A stretch of DNA of 64,000 nucleotides from Actinomadura cremea (GTDB taxonomy: Bacteria; Actinomycetota; Actinomycetes; Streptosporangiales; Streptosporangiaceae), in NCBI RefSeq assembly GCF_014648495.1, contig NZ_BMRF01000007.1:124001-188000 (forward strand). The letters are read 5' to 3'. A model generated the notes under the pieces. That model had not been told where the DNA came from, did no database searches, and saw only the letters and a program-made list of their open reading frames with translations. Positions 45,909 through 55,119 of this stretch are shown here, one piece after another. The position numbers and the translations under genes were made by a program. The number at the start of each line of letters is the position of its first letter. Within the stretch, counting starts at the first letter, position 1.

Positions 45909-48340
45909 TGCTCGGGATCGCCCTCGCCACGCTGCGGCACCGCAAGGCCGGGTTCGCCGGCGCGTTCGCCGCGCTGCTGTGCGCCGCCGCGCTCGTCTGC
46001 GCCTGCGGCGTCCTGCTCGACACCGGCCTGCGCGGCTCGATCGAGCCCGAACGGTACGCGGGCGCGCCGGTCGTCGTCTCCGGCGACCAGTTCGTCCACC
46101 AGACGAAGCAGAAGAAGGGGAAGGAGAAGCGCAAGTCGAAGGCGATCGCGGAGCGCGCCTGGCTGCCCGCCGCGGTCGCGGAGCGGGTCGCGGCCGCGCC
46201 CGGCGTGCGGACCGCCGTCGCCGAGGTCGTGTTCCCCGCGGCGATCGGCGCCCCGGACGGCGAGTCGTGGGGGCACGGCTGGGAGTCGGCCGCGCTCACC
46301 CCCTTCACCCTGCGGGACGGACGGGCGCCGGCCGCGGCCGGCGAGATCGTCGTCGACGCGGCGACCGCCCGCTCGAACGGCCTGCGCGTCGGCTCGGACG
46401 TGCGCGTCGCGTCCACGACGAACGGGACCTACCGGGTCGTCGGCGTCACCGGGCGGTCGCTCGACCACCAGGCCGCGCTGTTCTTCTCGACCGAGGAGGC
46501 CCGCCGCCTCGCCGGACGGGACGGCTGGGTCGCGGCGGTCGGCGTGTGGGGGCCCGAACGGGCGGTGCGGGACGCGGTGCGCGGCACGTCCGCGACCGTC
46601 CATACCGGGACGGACCGGGGCAGGGTGGAGTTCCTCGGCGCCGAGGACGCGCGCATCGACCTGATCGGCATGGGCGGGGCGCTCGGCGGGACGTCCCTGC
46701 TCGTCGCCGTCCTCGTCGTGTCCGGGACGTTCGCGCTGTCGGTGCGGCAGCGGGAGCGCGAGATCGCGCTGCTGCGCGCGGTCGCGGCCACGCCCCGGCA
46801 GGTCCGCCGGATGATCGGCCGCGAGGCGCTGCTCGTCGGGCTCGTCGCCGCCCCGCTCGGCGCCGCCTGCGGCGTCCCGCTGGCCTTCTGGCTGCGGGAC
46901 CGGTTCCGCGGCCTCGGCGCGCTGCCCCCGAACCTGGACCTGGTCGTCGGCCCCTTCCCGCCGATCGTCGCGGCGCTCGCCACCGTGGCCGCCGCCGTCG
47001 CCGCCGCCCGGATCGCCGGGCGCCGCACCGCGCGGATCCGTCCGGTCGAGGCGCTCGGGGACGCGGCGCTGCGCCCGGCCCGCCTCGGCCCCGCGCGCGT
47101 CGCCGCCGGCCTCGCGGCGACGGCGGGCGGCGCGGTGCTGACGATCCTGCCGGCGAACCTGAACACCGAGGCCGCGTCCGGCCCGGTCACGCTCCTGGCC
47201 GCGCTCGTCTGGACGATCGCGGTCGCGCTGCTCGGCCCCGCGCTCGCCCGCGCCGCCGTCGCCGTCCTCGCCGTGCCGCTGCGGCGGTCCCCGGTCGCCG
47301 GGCACCTGGCCGCCGCGAACCTCGTGCAGGACGCGCGGCGCCTCGCGTCCGTCGTCACCCCGCTCACGCTCATGATCGGGCTGACGGCCACGATCCTGTT
47401 CGCCCAGACGACGCTCGGCCACGCGGCGACGCGGCAGGCCGAGGAGGGGACGATCGCCGCGCACGTCGTCGACACGAAGGCGGTCGGCCCGGACGTCCCG
47501 CACGCCACGGCCGGTGGACTCCGCTCGGCGCCCGGTGTCACCGCCGTCACCGAGGTCGTGCGCAGCACGGTCCGCGTGGACCTGGAGAGCCACACCGTCC
47601 AGGGCGTGACGCCGGACGGTCTGGAGCGCACCATGGACCTGGACGTCCGCGCCGGCTCGCTCGCCGACCTGGGGCCGTCCACGGTCGCGGTGAGCACCAC
47701 CGCCGCCGGACGCCTCGGCGTCGGGCCCGGCGACCGGCTGGCCCTCACGCTCGGCGACGGCACGCCGATCGAGCCGGCGGTCGTCGCGGTCTACGGGCGC
47801 GGCCTCGGGTTCGGCGACCTCACCCTCGCCCACGAGGTCGTCGCCGCGCACGTGGACGATCCGCGCGGCACCCTGCTCGTCGCGGGGACGCTCCCGGACG
47901 GCGTCCCGGCGACCGGCGCGGGGACCCTCGCCGAGGCGCAGGCCACGGCGAACGCCCAGGTCAACTACGTCGCCATGACGCTGATCATCGCGTTCACCGC
48001 GATCGCGGTGGTGAACACGCTCGCGATGGCGACCGCCGACCGCGCCCGCGAGCTGGCCGCGCTGCGCCTCGCCGGCGCGACCCGCCGCCAGCTCATGCGG
48101 ATGCTCGGCATCGAGACCGGCTCGGTGGTCCTCGTCGCGGCCGTGCTCGGCACCGCGATCGCCCTCGCCGTCCTCACCGGGTTCGCGGGCGGCATGACCG
48201 GCGGTGGCCCGCACGTCCCGCCGGCCGTCCACGTGGCCGTCCTGGCGGCGGGCGCCGCCCTGGCCCTGGTCGCCACCGCCCTGCCCGCGCGGCTCGTCCT
48301 GGCCGTCCGCCCGGCCGACGCGATCGGAGCTCGGGAATGA
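45908..48340 (+). CDS. FtsX-like ABC transporter permease
   Basis: An 810-residue permease with two FtsX domains. N-terminal membrane helix (GFAGAFAALLCAAALVCACGV), extracellular domain to about 245, three helices with the FtsX motif LSVRQREREIALLRAVAATPRQVRRMIGRE (as pattern), a fourth helix pair in the middle (about 395-520), a second extracellular domain, and a final three-helix FtsX unit around TADRARELAALRLAGATRRQLMRML. Around residues 63-80 the first extracellular domain has a run of lysines (TKQKKGKEKRKSK) unlike the rest. The ATG overlaps the ATPase stop. Substrate unknown; such proteins often confer resistance by dislodging membrane-bound antibiotics. Confidence 0.9.
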   Translation: MLGIALATLRHRKAGFAGAFAALLCAAALVCACGVLLDTGLRGSIEPERYAGAPVVVSGDQFVHQTKQKKGKEKRKSKAIAERAWLPAAVAERVAAAPGVRTAVAEVVFPAAIGAPDGESWGHGWESAALTPFTLRDGRAPAAAGEIVVDAATARSNGLRVGSDVRVASTTNGTYRVVGVTGRSLDHQAALFFSTEEARRLAGRDGWVAAVGVWGPERAVRDAVRGTSATVHTGTDRGRVEFLGAEDARIDLIGMGGALGGTSLLVAVLVVSGTFALSVRQREREIALLRAVAATPRQVRRMIGREALLVGLVAAPLGAACGVPLAFWLRDRFRGLGALPPNLDLVVGPFPPIVAALATVAAAVAAARIAGRRTARIRPVEALGDAALRPARLGPARVAAGLAATAGGAVLTILPANLNTEAASGPVTLLAALVWTIAVALLGPALARAAVAVLAVPLRRSPVAGHLAAANLVQDARRLASVVTPLTLMIGLTATILFAQTTLGHAATRQAEEGTIAAHVVDTKAVGPDVPHATAGGLRSAPGVTAVTEVVRSTVRVDLESHTVQGVTPDGLERTMDLDVRAGSLADLGPSTVAVSTTAAGRLGVGPGDRLALTLGDGTPIEPAVVAVYGRGLGFGDLTLAHEVVAAHVDDPRGTLLVAGTLPDGVPATGAGTLAEAQATANAQVNYVAMTLIIAFTAIAVVNTLAMATADRARELAALRLAGATRRQLMRMLGIETGSVVLVAAVLGTAIALAVLTGFAGGMTGGGPHVPPAVHVAVLAAGAALALVATALPARLVLAVRPADAIGARE

Positions 48341-48375
48341 TCGGGGCGTGCGTCTGGCGGCGGCGGAGATTGCAT

Positions 48376-48391
48376 TGTAATTTTGATTACA
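48376..48391. promoter_or_regulatory. Palindrome TGTAAT-N4-ATTACA over a start codon
   Basis: Perfect 6-bp arms around TTTG. The last A is the first base of the ATG at 48391. It is a striking AT-rich island in GC-rich DNA and probably contains both the -10 element and an operator. Confidence 0.65.
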
Positions 48392-48912
48392 TGAGTACCA
48401 AGGAAGCGGCAGAGGAGCTGCGGGGCTGGTTCTCCGGGCGGCTCCCGGCGGACTGGTTCGAGGGGAGGATCGAGGTCGTCCTCGACCGGGAGGAGGTCAG
48501 CGTCGTCGGCCGCCTGCCCGAGCCGGACGCCGCGGACGGCGTCTCCGCGGCCGAGCACGACGCGCTCGTCGCCGGGCACGTCCAGCGGTTCCGGGCCGAC
48601 ACCCGGGACGAGCGCATCGCCATCGCCCGCGAGGCCGAGCGGCGGTTCGGGCACAAGGTGTCGTGGGGCGTCGAGTGCGGTGGGGAGCGCGAGATGTTCA
48701 CCACCCTGTCGGTGCCCGTCATGACCCGGCTGCGGCAGCCCGAGCGCCGCGTCCTGGACACCCTCGTCGAGGCCGGCGTCGCCCGCAGCCGCAGCGACGC
48801 GCTCGCCTGGTGCGTCCGGCTCGTCGGCCGCAATACGGGCGAGTGGCTCACCGAGCTGCGCGCCGCGCTGGAGCACGTCGAGCGCGCCCGCGCCGCCGGC
48901 CCCGAAGCCTGA
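48391..48912 (+). CDS. Conserved protein of unknown function, likely autoregulated
   Basis: A 173-residue soluble protein. The N-terminal part (STKEAAEELRGWFSGRLPADWF) is helical, the centre has alternating strands (IEVVLDREEVSVVGRL; KVSWGVECGGEREMFTTLSVPVM), and the C-terminal 60 residues (RLRQPERRVLDTLVEAGVARSRSDALAWCVRLV) look like a helix-turn-helix or ribbon-helix-helix DNA-binding segment. I recall closely similar unannotated proteins in streptomycetes, but no function. The ATG at 48391 overlaps a palindrome, which fits negative autoregulation. It starts 50 bp after the ftsX-like gene but seems to have its own promoter. Confidence 0.75.
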   Translation: MSTKEAAEELRGWFSGRLPADWFEGRIEVVLDREEVSVVGRLPEPDAADGVSAAEHDALVAGHVQRFRADTRDERIAIAREAERRFGHKVSWGVECGGEREMFTTLSVPVMTRLRQPERRVLDTLVEAGVARSRSDALAWCVRLVGRNTGEWLTELRAALEHVERARAAGPEA

Positions 48913-49060
48913 TCCGGGAAGCGATCCGGGGGCCGCCCCCGGGCCGCGACCCGCCGGGCGCGTTTCATTGCCCGATCACGGGCTCCGGTGGATGTGATCA
49001 TGGGGGTGACCTCGCCTAGGGTGCGGGGATACCGTCGCACGATCACGAGGGGGCCGGGCG

Positions 49061-49672
49061 GTGAGGACGCTGCACTGCCTGGACGGATCCGCCCTGACGG
49101 TGGTGCCGGTCGCGTCCCTCGACCGCGGCGGCACCCCGTTCGAGGTCACCCTCGAACTGCGCCGCGACGGCGCGGTGTTCGGCGCGGTGGGGGAGCGCTG
49201 CGGCTACTTCCTCGCCGACGTCGCCGCCCGGCTGGCCGCCGCCCGCGCCGACGGCTCCCCGCAGGCCGCCCGCTGGCCCGACCCCGACGACCGCTTCCCC
49301 GGACGGGACGGCGCCGCGGCCCGCGACCCCGAACTGTTCGCGTTCCGCTACCGCGACCGCGGCGACGTGCTGAGCACCGGCGAGCTGCGCTGCACCGTGC
49401 GGACGTCCTCGCTGTGGGTCGGGCGGCAGCAGTCGGCCGCCGGACGCTGGCGGGTGGCGCGGCGCGCGGTCCTGGAGGCGTGGGGCGCGGGCGGCCGCGG
49501 CGTCCGCGTCGTCCTCACCTCGTCCGAGCTGGTCCGGTTCCTGGACGGCCTGCTCACCGAGGCCGACCGCCTGCAGCGGCGCCCGCCCGTCCGCCGCACC
49601 GGCCCGATCCCCGCCGTGCAGAGCCTGGCCGGAGCGGGCCGAACCGGTCGATATCGTCGTCCCGAACGCTAG
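49061..49672 (+). CDS. Hypothetical protein
   Basis: A 203-residue soluble protein that I do not recognise. The first 60 residues are strand-like (LHCLDGSALTVVPVASL, FEVTLELRRDG), the middle has an aromatic/arginine patch (DPELFAFRYRDRG), then VRTSSLWVGRQQSAAGRWRVARRAVLEAW and VVLTSSELVRFLDGLLTEADRL, a helical end. The tail is arginine-rich and disordered. GTG 49061 lies 7 bp after GAGGGGG. Codon use (strong third-position GC) supports a real gene. It stands alone between the autoregulated protein gene and the isoprenyl transferase. Confidence 0.65.
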   Translation: MRTLHCLDGSALTVVPVASLDRGGTPFEVTLELRRDGAVFGAVGERCGYFLADVAARLAAARADGSPQAARWPDPDDRFPGRDGAAARDPELFAFRYRDRGDVLSTGELRCTVRTSSLWVGRQQSAAGRWRVARRAVLEAWGAGGRGVRVVLTSSELVRFLDGLLTEADRLQRRPPVRRTGPIPAVQSLAGAGRTGRYRRPER

Positions 49673-49768
49673 CCTCTTGAGCGAGCGGGACGGCCGCACG
49701 GGTACCGCCGTCACGCCATAATTGAGCGTCCTTCCCGTACGGGACGGCCGCTCGAAGGGACGCCCACC

Positions 49769-50671
49769 ATGGGGATTCGGCGAACGCACGGAGAACGCGA
49801 CGGCGCACGCGGCGAGCGTGCGCGCGGAGACGCCGTGCGCGGGCGCATCGCGGGCGCCGGGACCGGCGACGGCCCGCTCTCCAGCGCGGTCCGCCGCAGC
49901 GGCCCGTACGCCGCGTTCCGCGACGTCGTCTACCGGATCTACGAGCGCCGCGTCGAGTCGTCCCTGCCCACCGACATCACCCCGCGCCACGTCGGCGTCA
50001 TCCTGGACGGCAACCGGCGCTGGGCCCGGTCGATGGGGATCGCCGACGTCAACACCGGGCACAAGGCCGGCGCCCGGAAGATCTCCGAGCTGCTGCACTG
50101 GAGCACCGAGGCGGGCGTGGAGCTCGTCACGCTGTGGCTGCTGTCCACCGACAACCTCAACCGTCCCGCGAAGGAACTCGAACCGCTCCTGCGGATCATC
50201 GAGAACACCGTCCGCGGCCTGGCCGCCGAGGGATGGCACGTCAAGCCCGTCGGCGCCCTGGACCTCCTGCCCGACGAAACCGCCCGTGTCCTGAAAGATG
50301 CCGGCGAAGCCACATCGAACGCCCCCGGCCTGATTGTGAACGTCGCAGTTGGGTATGGGGGTAGGCGTGAGATCGCTGATGCGGTGCGCTCTCTGCTCGT
50401 CGAGCAGGCGAGCCGTGGCACCAGCATCGAGGAACTCGCCGAGTCCCTCGACGTCGAGCACATCGCGGAGCATCTCTACACGCGCGGCCAGCCGGACCCC
50501 GACCTGGTCATCCGCACGTCGGGGGAGCAGCGCCTCTCCGGCTTCATGCTCTGGCAGAGCGCCCACTCGGAGTTCTACTTCTGCGAGGTCCACTGGCCGG
50601 ACTTCCGCAAGGTGGACTTTCTCCGGGCCATGCGCTCCTACGCCGCGCGGCACCGGCGCTACGGTACCTGA
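49769..50671 (+). CDS. Isoprenyl transferase (cis-prenyltransferase, UPP-synthase family)
   Basis: A 300-residue cis-prenyltransferase that condenses isopentenyl diphosphate onto an allylic primer. After a basic disordered tail of about 45 residues come the active-site P-loop with its catalytic Asp HVGVILDGNRRWARSMG (near 73-89), NTGHKAGA, LLSTDNLNRP, NVAVGYGGRREI and the C-terminal diphosphate motif IRTSGEQRLSGFMLWQSAHSEFYF. DVVYRIYERRVESSLPTDITPRHVGVI before the active site resembles mycobacterial Rv1086, a short-chain farnesyl diphosphate synthase, more than the decaprenyl enzyme, so the product may be short. ATG 49769. Confidence 0.9.
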   Translation: MGIRRTHGERDGARGERARGDAVRGRIAGAGTGDGPLSSAVRRSGPYAAFRDVVYRIYERRVESSLPTDITPRHVGVILDGNRRWARSMGIADVNTGHKAGARKISELLHWSTEAGVELVTLWLLSTDNLNRPAKELEPLLRIIENTVRGLAAEGWHVKPVGALDLLPDETARVLKDAGEATSNAPGLIVNVAVGYGGRREIADAVRSLLVEQASRGTSIEELAESLDVEHIAEHLYTRGQPDPDLVIRTSGEQRLSGFMLWQSAHSEFYFCEVHWPDFRKVDFLRAMRSYAARHRRYGT

Positions 50672-50703
50672 CGGTCGGATCCCGACCCCCACCGCCCAAG
50701 GCC

Positions 50704-50721
50704 GTCCCCGGACCGGGGGAC
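50704..50721 (+). terminator. Terminator after the isoprenyl transferase gene
   Basis: GTCCCC pairs with GGGGAC around a 6-nt loop, with further partial GGCC pairing outside it. Confidence 0.55.
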
Positions 50722-50782
50722 ACGGCCGCACGGGGGCGGACTGCGGCGCCACCGGTAGTTCCCCATACGTCAGGGAGATCGA

Positions 50783-52153
50783 GTGGCCACAACCTCCGCG
50801 CGCCGCCCCGGTTCGTCCGGGAACCCCTCCGGAACGAACGCTCCGGACACGCGGCGCACGTACGTCCTCGACACCAGCGTCCTGCTCGCCGACCCGGGGG
50901 CGATGACCCGGTTCGCCGAGCACGAGGTCGTACTCCCCATCGTCGTCATCTCCGAGCTCGAGGCCAAGCGGCACCACCCCGAGCTCGGGTACTTCGCCCG
51001 GCAGGCGCTGCGCACCCTGGACGACCTGCGGCTCGCGCACGGCCGGCTGGACGAGGCGCTGCCGATCGAGGGCCCGGACGGCGACGTCGGCGGCACCATC
51101 CGCGTCGAGCTGAACCACTCCGACCCGAGCGTGCTCCCGGACGGCTTCCGGCTCGGCGACAACGACACCCGGATCCTGTCGGTGGCCGGGTGGCTCGCGC
51201 GCGAGGGCCGCGACGTCGTCCTGGTCTCCAAGGACCTGCCGATGCGGGTGAAGGCGTCCGCCGTCGGCCTGGCCGCCGAGGAGTACCGCGCCGAGCTCGC
51301 CGTCGTCGAGTCCGGCTGGACCGGGATGCGCGAGCTGGAGCTTCCGGGCGGCGTCGTCGACGAGCTGTTCGAGGCGGGCACGTCCGACATCGAGGAGGCG
51401 CGCGACCTGCCGTGCCACACCGGGCTGCGGCTGCTGTCGGAGCGCGGCTCCGCGCTCGGCCGGACGCTGCCGGACAAGTCGGTCAAGCTGGTGCGGGGCG
51501 ACCGGGAGGTGTTCGGGCTGCGCGGCCGGTCCGCCGAGCAGCGGATCGCGCTCGACCTGCTCATGGACGAGGACGTCGGCATCGTCTCGCTCGGCGGGCG
51601 CGCGGGCACCGGCAAGTCCGCGCTGGCGCTGTGCGCGGGCCTGGAGGCCGTGCTGGAGCGCCGGCGGCACCGCAAGGTCGTCGTCTTCCGCCCGCTGTAC
51701 GCGGTCGGCGGGCAGGAGCTCGGCTACCTGCCCGGCTCGGAGAACGACAAGATGTCGCCGTGGGCGCAGGCCGTCTACGACACCCTCTCGGCGGTCACGA
51801 CGCCGGACGTCATCGAGGAGGTCCTCGACCGCGGCATGCTGGAGGTGCTCCCGCTCACCCACATCCGCGGGCGGTCGCTGCACGACTCGTTCGTCATCGT
51901 CGACGAGGCGCAGTCGCTGGAGCGCGGCGTCCTGCTCACCGTCCTGTCGCGCATCGGCGCGGGCTCCCGGGTGGTGCTGACCCACGACGTGGCGCAGCGC
52001 GACAACCTGCGGGTCGGCCGCCACGACGGTGTCGCCGCGGTGGTGGAACGTTTGAAGGGCCACCCGCTGTTCGCGCACATGACGCTGACGCGTTCGGAGC
52101 GGTCGCCGATCGCCGAACTCGTGACCGACATGCTGGGCGACGTCACCGGCTGA
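50783..52153 (+). CDS. PIN-PhoH protein (PhoH2 family)
   Basis: A 456-residue fusion of an N-terminal PIN nuclease domain and a C-terminal PhoH ATPase. The PIN acidic residues are D30 (YVLDTSVLL), Glu in [11 protein letters not shown], Asp in DNDTRIL and VLVSKD. The PhoH part has Walker [14 protein letters not shown] near 268-280, [16 protein letters not shown], and Walker [18 protein letters not shown], then [12 protein letters not shown]. PhoH2 proteins of mycobacteria unwind and cleave RNA in an ATP-dependent way, sometimes as part of a toxin-antitoxin pair. No small antitoxin ORF is evident directly upstream. GTG 50783 follows AGGGAGA. Confidence 0.92.
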   Translation: MATTSARRPGSSGNPSGTNAPDTRRTYVLDTSVLLADPGAMTRFAEHEVVLPIVVISELEAKRHHPELGYFARQALRTLDDLRLAHGRLDEALPIEGPDGDVGGTIRVELNHSDPSVLPDGFRLGDNDTRILSVAGWLAREGRDVVLVSKDLPMRVKASAVGLAAEEYRAELAVVESGWTGMRELELPGGVVDELFEAGTSDIEEARDLPCHTGLRLLSERGSALGRTLPDKSVKLVRGDREVFGLRGRSAEQRIALDLLMDEDVGIVSLGGRAGTGKSALALCAGLEAVLERRRHRKVVVFRPLYAVGGQELGYLPGSENDKMSPWAQAVYDTLSAVTTPDVIEEVLDRGMLEVLPLTHIRGRSLHDSFVIVDEAQSLERGVLLTVLSRIGAGSRVVLTHDVAQRDNLRVGRHDGVAAVVERLKGHPLFAHMTLTRSERSPIAELVTDMLGDVTG

Positions 52154-52176
52154 CACCGCCCTGTCGTCACGCTCCG

Positions 52177-52212
52177 CGCCGCCCCGGTGGCCGTACGGTC
52201 ACCGGGGCGGCG
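52177..52212 (+). terminator. Terminator of the PIN-PhoH gene
   Basis: CGCCGCCCCGGTG pairs perfectly with CACCGGGGCGGCG (13 bp); the 10-nt loop is itself self-complementary. Confidence 0.9.
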
Positions 52213-52349
52213 TATTTCGCACCGCACCGCCCCGTACCGTCCGTGACCGCGACGCGGCCGTCAGTTGATCTGTGACTAAGGACACAGGGGTGTCCGCGTC
52301 GACGAGGAATCGCAGGTCGCGCGGCCGTTTCCGTGCTGTTACCGGCGAG

Positions 52350-52378
52350 TTGACAACGAGGACGCCGTCGGCTCATGT
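52350..52378 (+). promoter_or_regulatory. Promoter of the transglycosylase gene
   Basis: Consensus -35 TTGACA, 17-bp spacer, then TCATGT as a weak -10. Rare in this genome as an exact TTGACA. Confidence 0.45.
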
Positions 52379-52597
52379 CTCGTTTTGGTTGCGGAGCGGC
52401 CCTCGGACTCCGGCATTGTGTCTCCCCGTAAGCACCCCCAGAGCGGGGCACCGCCCGACCCGCGCCCTGAAACGCGCGTGCCGGACGGGACCGCCGCTCC
52501 GGGCCGCGGCCGTCCGGCCTCCGGACGGCACGGGCGGCGGGGGGTGGAAGCCGTTCGCGCGCGTGCCCATGCGCGTGCGACCGTCGGAAGGACCGCC

Positions 52598-53623
52598 TTG
52601 TTCGGAGACCGTCCCGGGTCCCCTAGGCGAGACGAACGACAGCACACCGGCCCGCGCCCGCACGAGGAGGACGTCCGCGTCGCCGGACCGTCCCCGGCGG
52701 GCGGCCCCGAGGCGGCGGAGCGGGAGGCGTCGGGCGGCGGCACGCTCGGCTTCGCGGCCGTCCCCGGTGAACCACAGGGCTCGGACCCGGACGACACCGC
52801 ATGGGACATCCCCGCCACCGGCGCGGACGGCGAGCCGTCCGGGGCGCCCCGCGAGGAGCTCTCCTCCGGCCCGCGCCGCCCCGGCCCGGCCCGGACGGGC
52901 AGGCGCGGCGGCGGGCGCCGCAGGGCGGGCGGGAAGGCCCCCGCGGGCCGCACCGGTCTGCGCGTCGCCGCCGTGGCGGCGGGCGTGGCCGTCGTGGTCG
53001 GCGGCGGAGCGGTCACCGCGTTCGCGCTGAGCGGCGACGGCGAATCGACGGTCGAGCCGACCCGGCCGCTGGCCGACGCCGCGGCCCCGACCCCCACCAT
53101 CGACCCGAAGGTCATGGAGAAGCTCCGGCACGAGAAGGCGCTCGAACGGGCCGCCCAGGAGGCCGGGCACGACGGGGGCGAGAAGCTCGAGCTGCAGGCC
53201 GTCGGCAAGCCGATCCCGACCAAGAAGCCCGAGCCGGAGAAGACGCAGAAGAAGGACGACGACGAGGGGAGCGGCAGCGGCGGCGGCAGCGGCACCCCGG
53301 TCTCCGACCCCGTCCCGGCGGGCGAGGCCCAGGCGATCGCCAAGGCGATGCTGCCCGACTTCGGGTTCAGCGGCGACGGCCAGTTCGGCTGCCTGGTCAA
53401 GCTGTGGGACAAGGAGAGCAGCTGGAACGTCCACGCCGACAACCCCAGCTCCGACGCCTACGGCATCCCGCAGGCCAACCCGGGCTCCAAGATGTCGTCC
53501 GCCGGCCCCGACTGGCGCAACGACGCCCGCACCCAGATCAAGTGGGGCCTCGGCTACATCAAGGATCGCCACGGCACGCCCTGCGGCGCCTGGAACAACT
53601 TCCTGAACAACGGCTCGTACTGA
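52598..53623 (+). CDS. Lytic transglycosylase-like protein with a membrane anchor
   Basis: A 341-residue protein. A long, charged, disordered cytosolic tail (to about 130) is followed by a membrane helix (LRVAAVAAGVAVVVGGGAVTAFAL), a Pro/Glu/Lys-rich linker with KKPEPEKTQKKDDDE, and a C-terminal SLT-like domain of about 100 residues: FGCLVKLWDKESSWNVHADNP with the catalytic Glu in KESSW, AYGIPQANPGSKM, and WGLGYIKDRHGTPCGAWNNF. It should cut glycan strands of peptidoglycan. I took TTG 52598, 5 bp after GGAAGGA; the frame is open to 52385, so the tail may be longer. Confidence 0.8.
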   Translation: MFGDRPGSPRRDERQHTGPRPHEEDVRVAGPSPAGGPEAAEREASGGGTLGFAAVPGEPQGSDPDDTAWDIPATGADGEPSGAPREELSSGPRRPGPARTGRRGGGRRRAGGKAPAGRTGLRVAAVAAGVAVVVGGGAVTAFALSGDGESTVEPTRPLADAAAPTPTIDPKVMEKLRHEKALERAAQEAGHDGGEKLELQAVGKPIPTKKPEPEKTQKKDDDEGSGSGGGSGTPVSDPVPAGEAQAIAKAMLPDFGFSGDGQFGCLVKLWDKESSWNVHADNPSSDAYGIPQANPGSKMSSAGPDWRNDARTQIKWGLGYIKDRHGTPCGAWNNFLNNGSY

Positions 53624-53627
53624 CCCG

Positions 53628-53655
53628 GACGGGCGCCCCTCAGCGGGCGCCCGTC
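53628..53655. terminator. Bidirectional terminator overlapping the fumC stop codon
   Basis: GACGGGCGCCC pairs with GGGCGCCCGTC as perfect 11-bp arms. The loop contains the fumC stop codon. The two flanking genes converge with only 16 bp between them. Confidence 0.8.
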
Positions 53656-55031
53656 ATCTTCAGGACGTCCAGGGCCTCGTCGAGCTGCTCCAGTGTCAGC
53701 CGTCCGGCGTCCACGTGCCCCCGCTCCAGCACCACCTCGCGGATCGTCCTGCGCTCCGCGAGGGCCTGCTTGGCGACCTTCGCCGCCTCCTCGTAGCCGA
53801 TGTAGCGGTTGAGCGGCGTCACGATCGACGGCGACGACTCCGCGTACTCGCGCATCCGCTCGACGTCCGCCTCGATCCCGGCCACGCACCGGTCCGCGAG
53901 CAGCCGCGACGCGTTCGCCAGCAGGGTGATCGACTCCAGCACGTTGCGGGCCAGCATCGGCAGCATCACGTTCAGCTCGAAGCTCCCGGACGCCCCGCCG
54001 AACGCGACCGCCGCGTCGTTCCCGATGACCTGCGCCGCGACCTGCGTCACCGCCTCCGGGATCACCGGGTTCACCTTGCCGGGCATGATCGACGAACCGG
54101 GCTGCAGGTCCGGCAGCCGGATCTCGGCGAGTCCCGCCCGCGGCCCCGAGCCCATCCACCGGAGATCGTTCGCGATCTTGGTGAGACTCACCGCGATCGT
54201 GCGCAGCGCCCCGCTCGCCTCCACCAGGCCGTCCCGCGCGCCCTGCGCCTCGAAGTGGTCGCGCGCCTCGGTCAGCGGCAGCCCGGTCGCCCGCGCGATC
54301 TCCGCGATGACCCGCGGCGCGAAGCCGTCCGGCGTGTTGATCCCGGTGCCGACGGCCGTGCCGCCGAGCGGCAGCTCCGCCAGCCGCGGCAGCACGGCCT
54401 CCAGCCGCTCCACCCCGTGGCTCACCTGCGCCGCGTACCCGCCGAACTCCTGGCCGAGCGTCACGGGCGTCGCGTCCATCAGGTGCGTGCGGCCCGACTT
54501 CACGACGGCCGCGAACTCGCGGGACTTCGCGTGCAGCGCGTCCCGCAGATGCCGCAGCGCGGGCACCAGATCGTCCACGACGGCCCCGGTCGCCGCGATG
54601 TGGATCGAGGACGGGAACACGTCGTTCGACGACTGGGACGCGTTCACGTGGTCGTTGGGATGCACCGGACGTCCGAGCCGCTCCTCCGCGAGCGTCGCGA
54701 CGACCTCGTTGGCGTTCATGTTCGACGACGTGCCGGACCCCGTCTGGAACACGTCGATCGGGAACTGGTCGTCCCACTTCCCGCCGGCGACCTCCCCGGC
54801 CGCGTCGGCGACGGCCGCCGCGACGTCCGGGTCGAGGACGCCCAGCTCGGCGTTCACGATCGCCGCCGCGGCCTTGATCCGGCCGAGCGCGGCGATGTGC
54901 ACGGGTTCCAGCGTCCGTCCCGAGATCGGGAAGTTCTCCACGGCACGCTGCGTCTGCGCCCGCCATTTGGCCGACGCCGGAACCCGGACCTCGCCCATGG
55001 AGTCGTGCTCGATCCGGAAATCCTCGGTCAT
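53640..55031 (-). CDS. fumC: Fumarate hydratase, class II
   Basis: Oxygen-stable, cluster-free fumarase (EC 4.2.1.2) of the citric acid cycle, 463 residues. The substrate motif [37 protein letters not shown] and the signature [11 protein letters not shown] are all intact. ATG 55031 is chosen because GGAG lies 9 bp upstream; the GTG at 55040 would have no spacing. A second, class I fumarase is encoded 1.5 kb away, beyond a protein kinase gene in the same orientation. Confidence 0.95.
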   Translation of the reverse strand: MTEDFRIEHDSMGEVRVPASAKWRAQTQRAVENFPISGRTLEPVHIAALGRIKAAAAIVNAELGVLDPDVAAAVADAAGEVAGGKWDDQFPIDVFQTGSGTSSNMNANEVVATLAEERLGRPVHPNDHVNASQSSNDVFPSSIHIAATGAVVDDLVPALRHLRDALHAKSREFAAVVKSGRTHLMDATPVTLGQEFGGYAAQVSHGVERLEAVLPRLAELPLGGTAVGTGINTPDGFAPRVIAEIARATGLPLTEARDHFEAQGARDGLVEASGALRTIAVSLTKIANDLRWMGSGPRAGLAEIRLPDLQPGSSIMPGKVNPVIPEAVTQVAAQVIGNDAAVAFGGASGSFELNVMLPMLARNVLESITLLANASRLLADRCVAGIEADVERMREYAESSPSIVTPLNRYIGYEEAAKVAKQALAERRTIREVVLERGHVDAGRLTLEQLDEALDVLKMTGAR

Positions 55032-55119
55032 CTGCGACACCTCCGCCCGGGGTCCTTCCCCGCTCCACTCGGGACAGCCGTCCCGGGAGCGGACGCATTC
55101 CCCCGCCGGTGTGTGATCC

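Larger units (their letters stand above)
52154..52597. other. 444-bp gap: terminator, promoter and long leader of the transglycosylase gene
   Basis: After the phoH terminator (52177-52212) lie an inverted repeat GGACAC-AGGG-GTGTCC (52280-52295), a perfect -35 hexamer TTGACA at 52350-52355 with a weak TCATGT -10 17 bp later, and a GC-rich leader of about 210 nt with several inverted repeats. I see no gene. Confidence 0.5.

Noticed and set aside
50672-50782. Small antitoxin gene (PhoAT-like) before the PIN-PhoH gene
   Set aside because: The 111-bp gap contains a terminator hairpin and no small open frame with a ribosome binding site.
52380-52597. c-di-AMP riboswitch in the leader of the transglycosylase gene
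   Set aside because: The leader is long and structured, but I could not find the GGGTGAA or CCGAACCC blocks in the right order.
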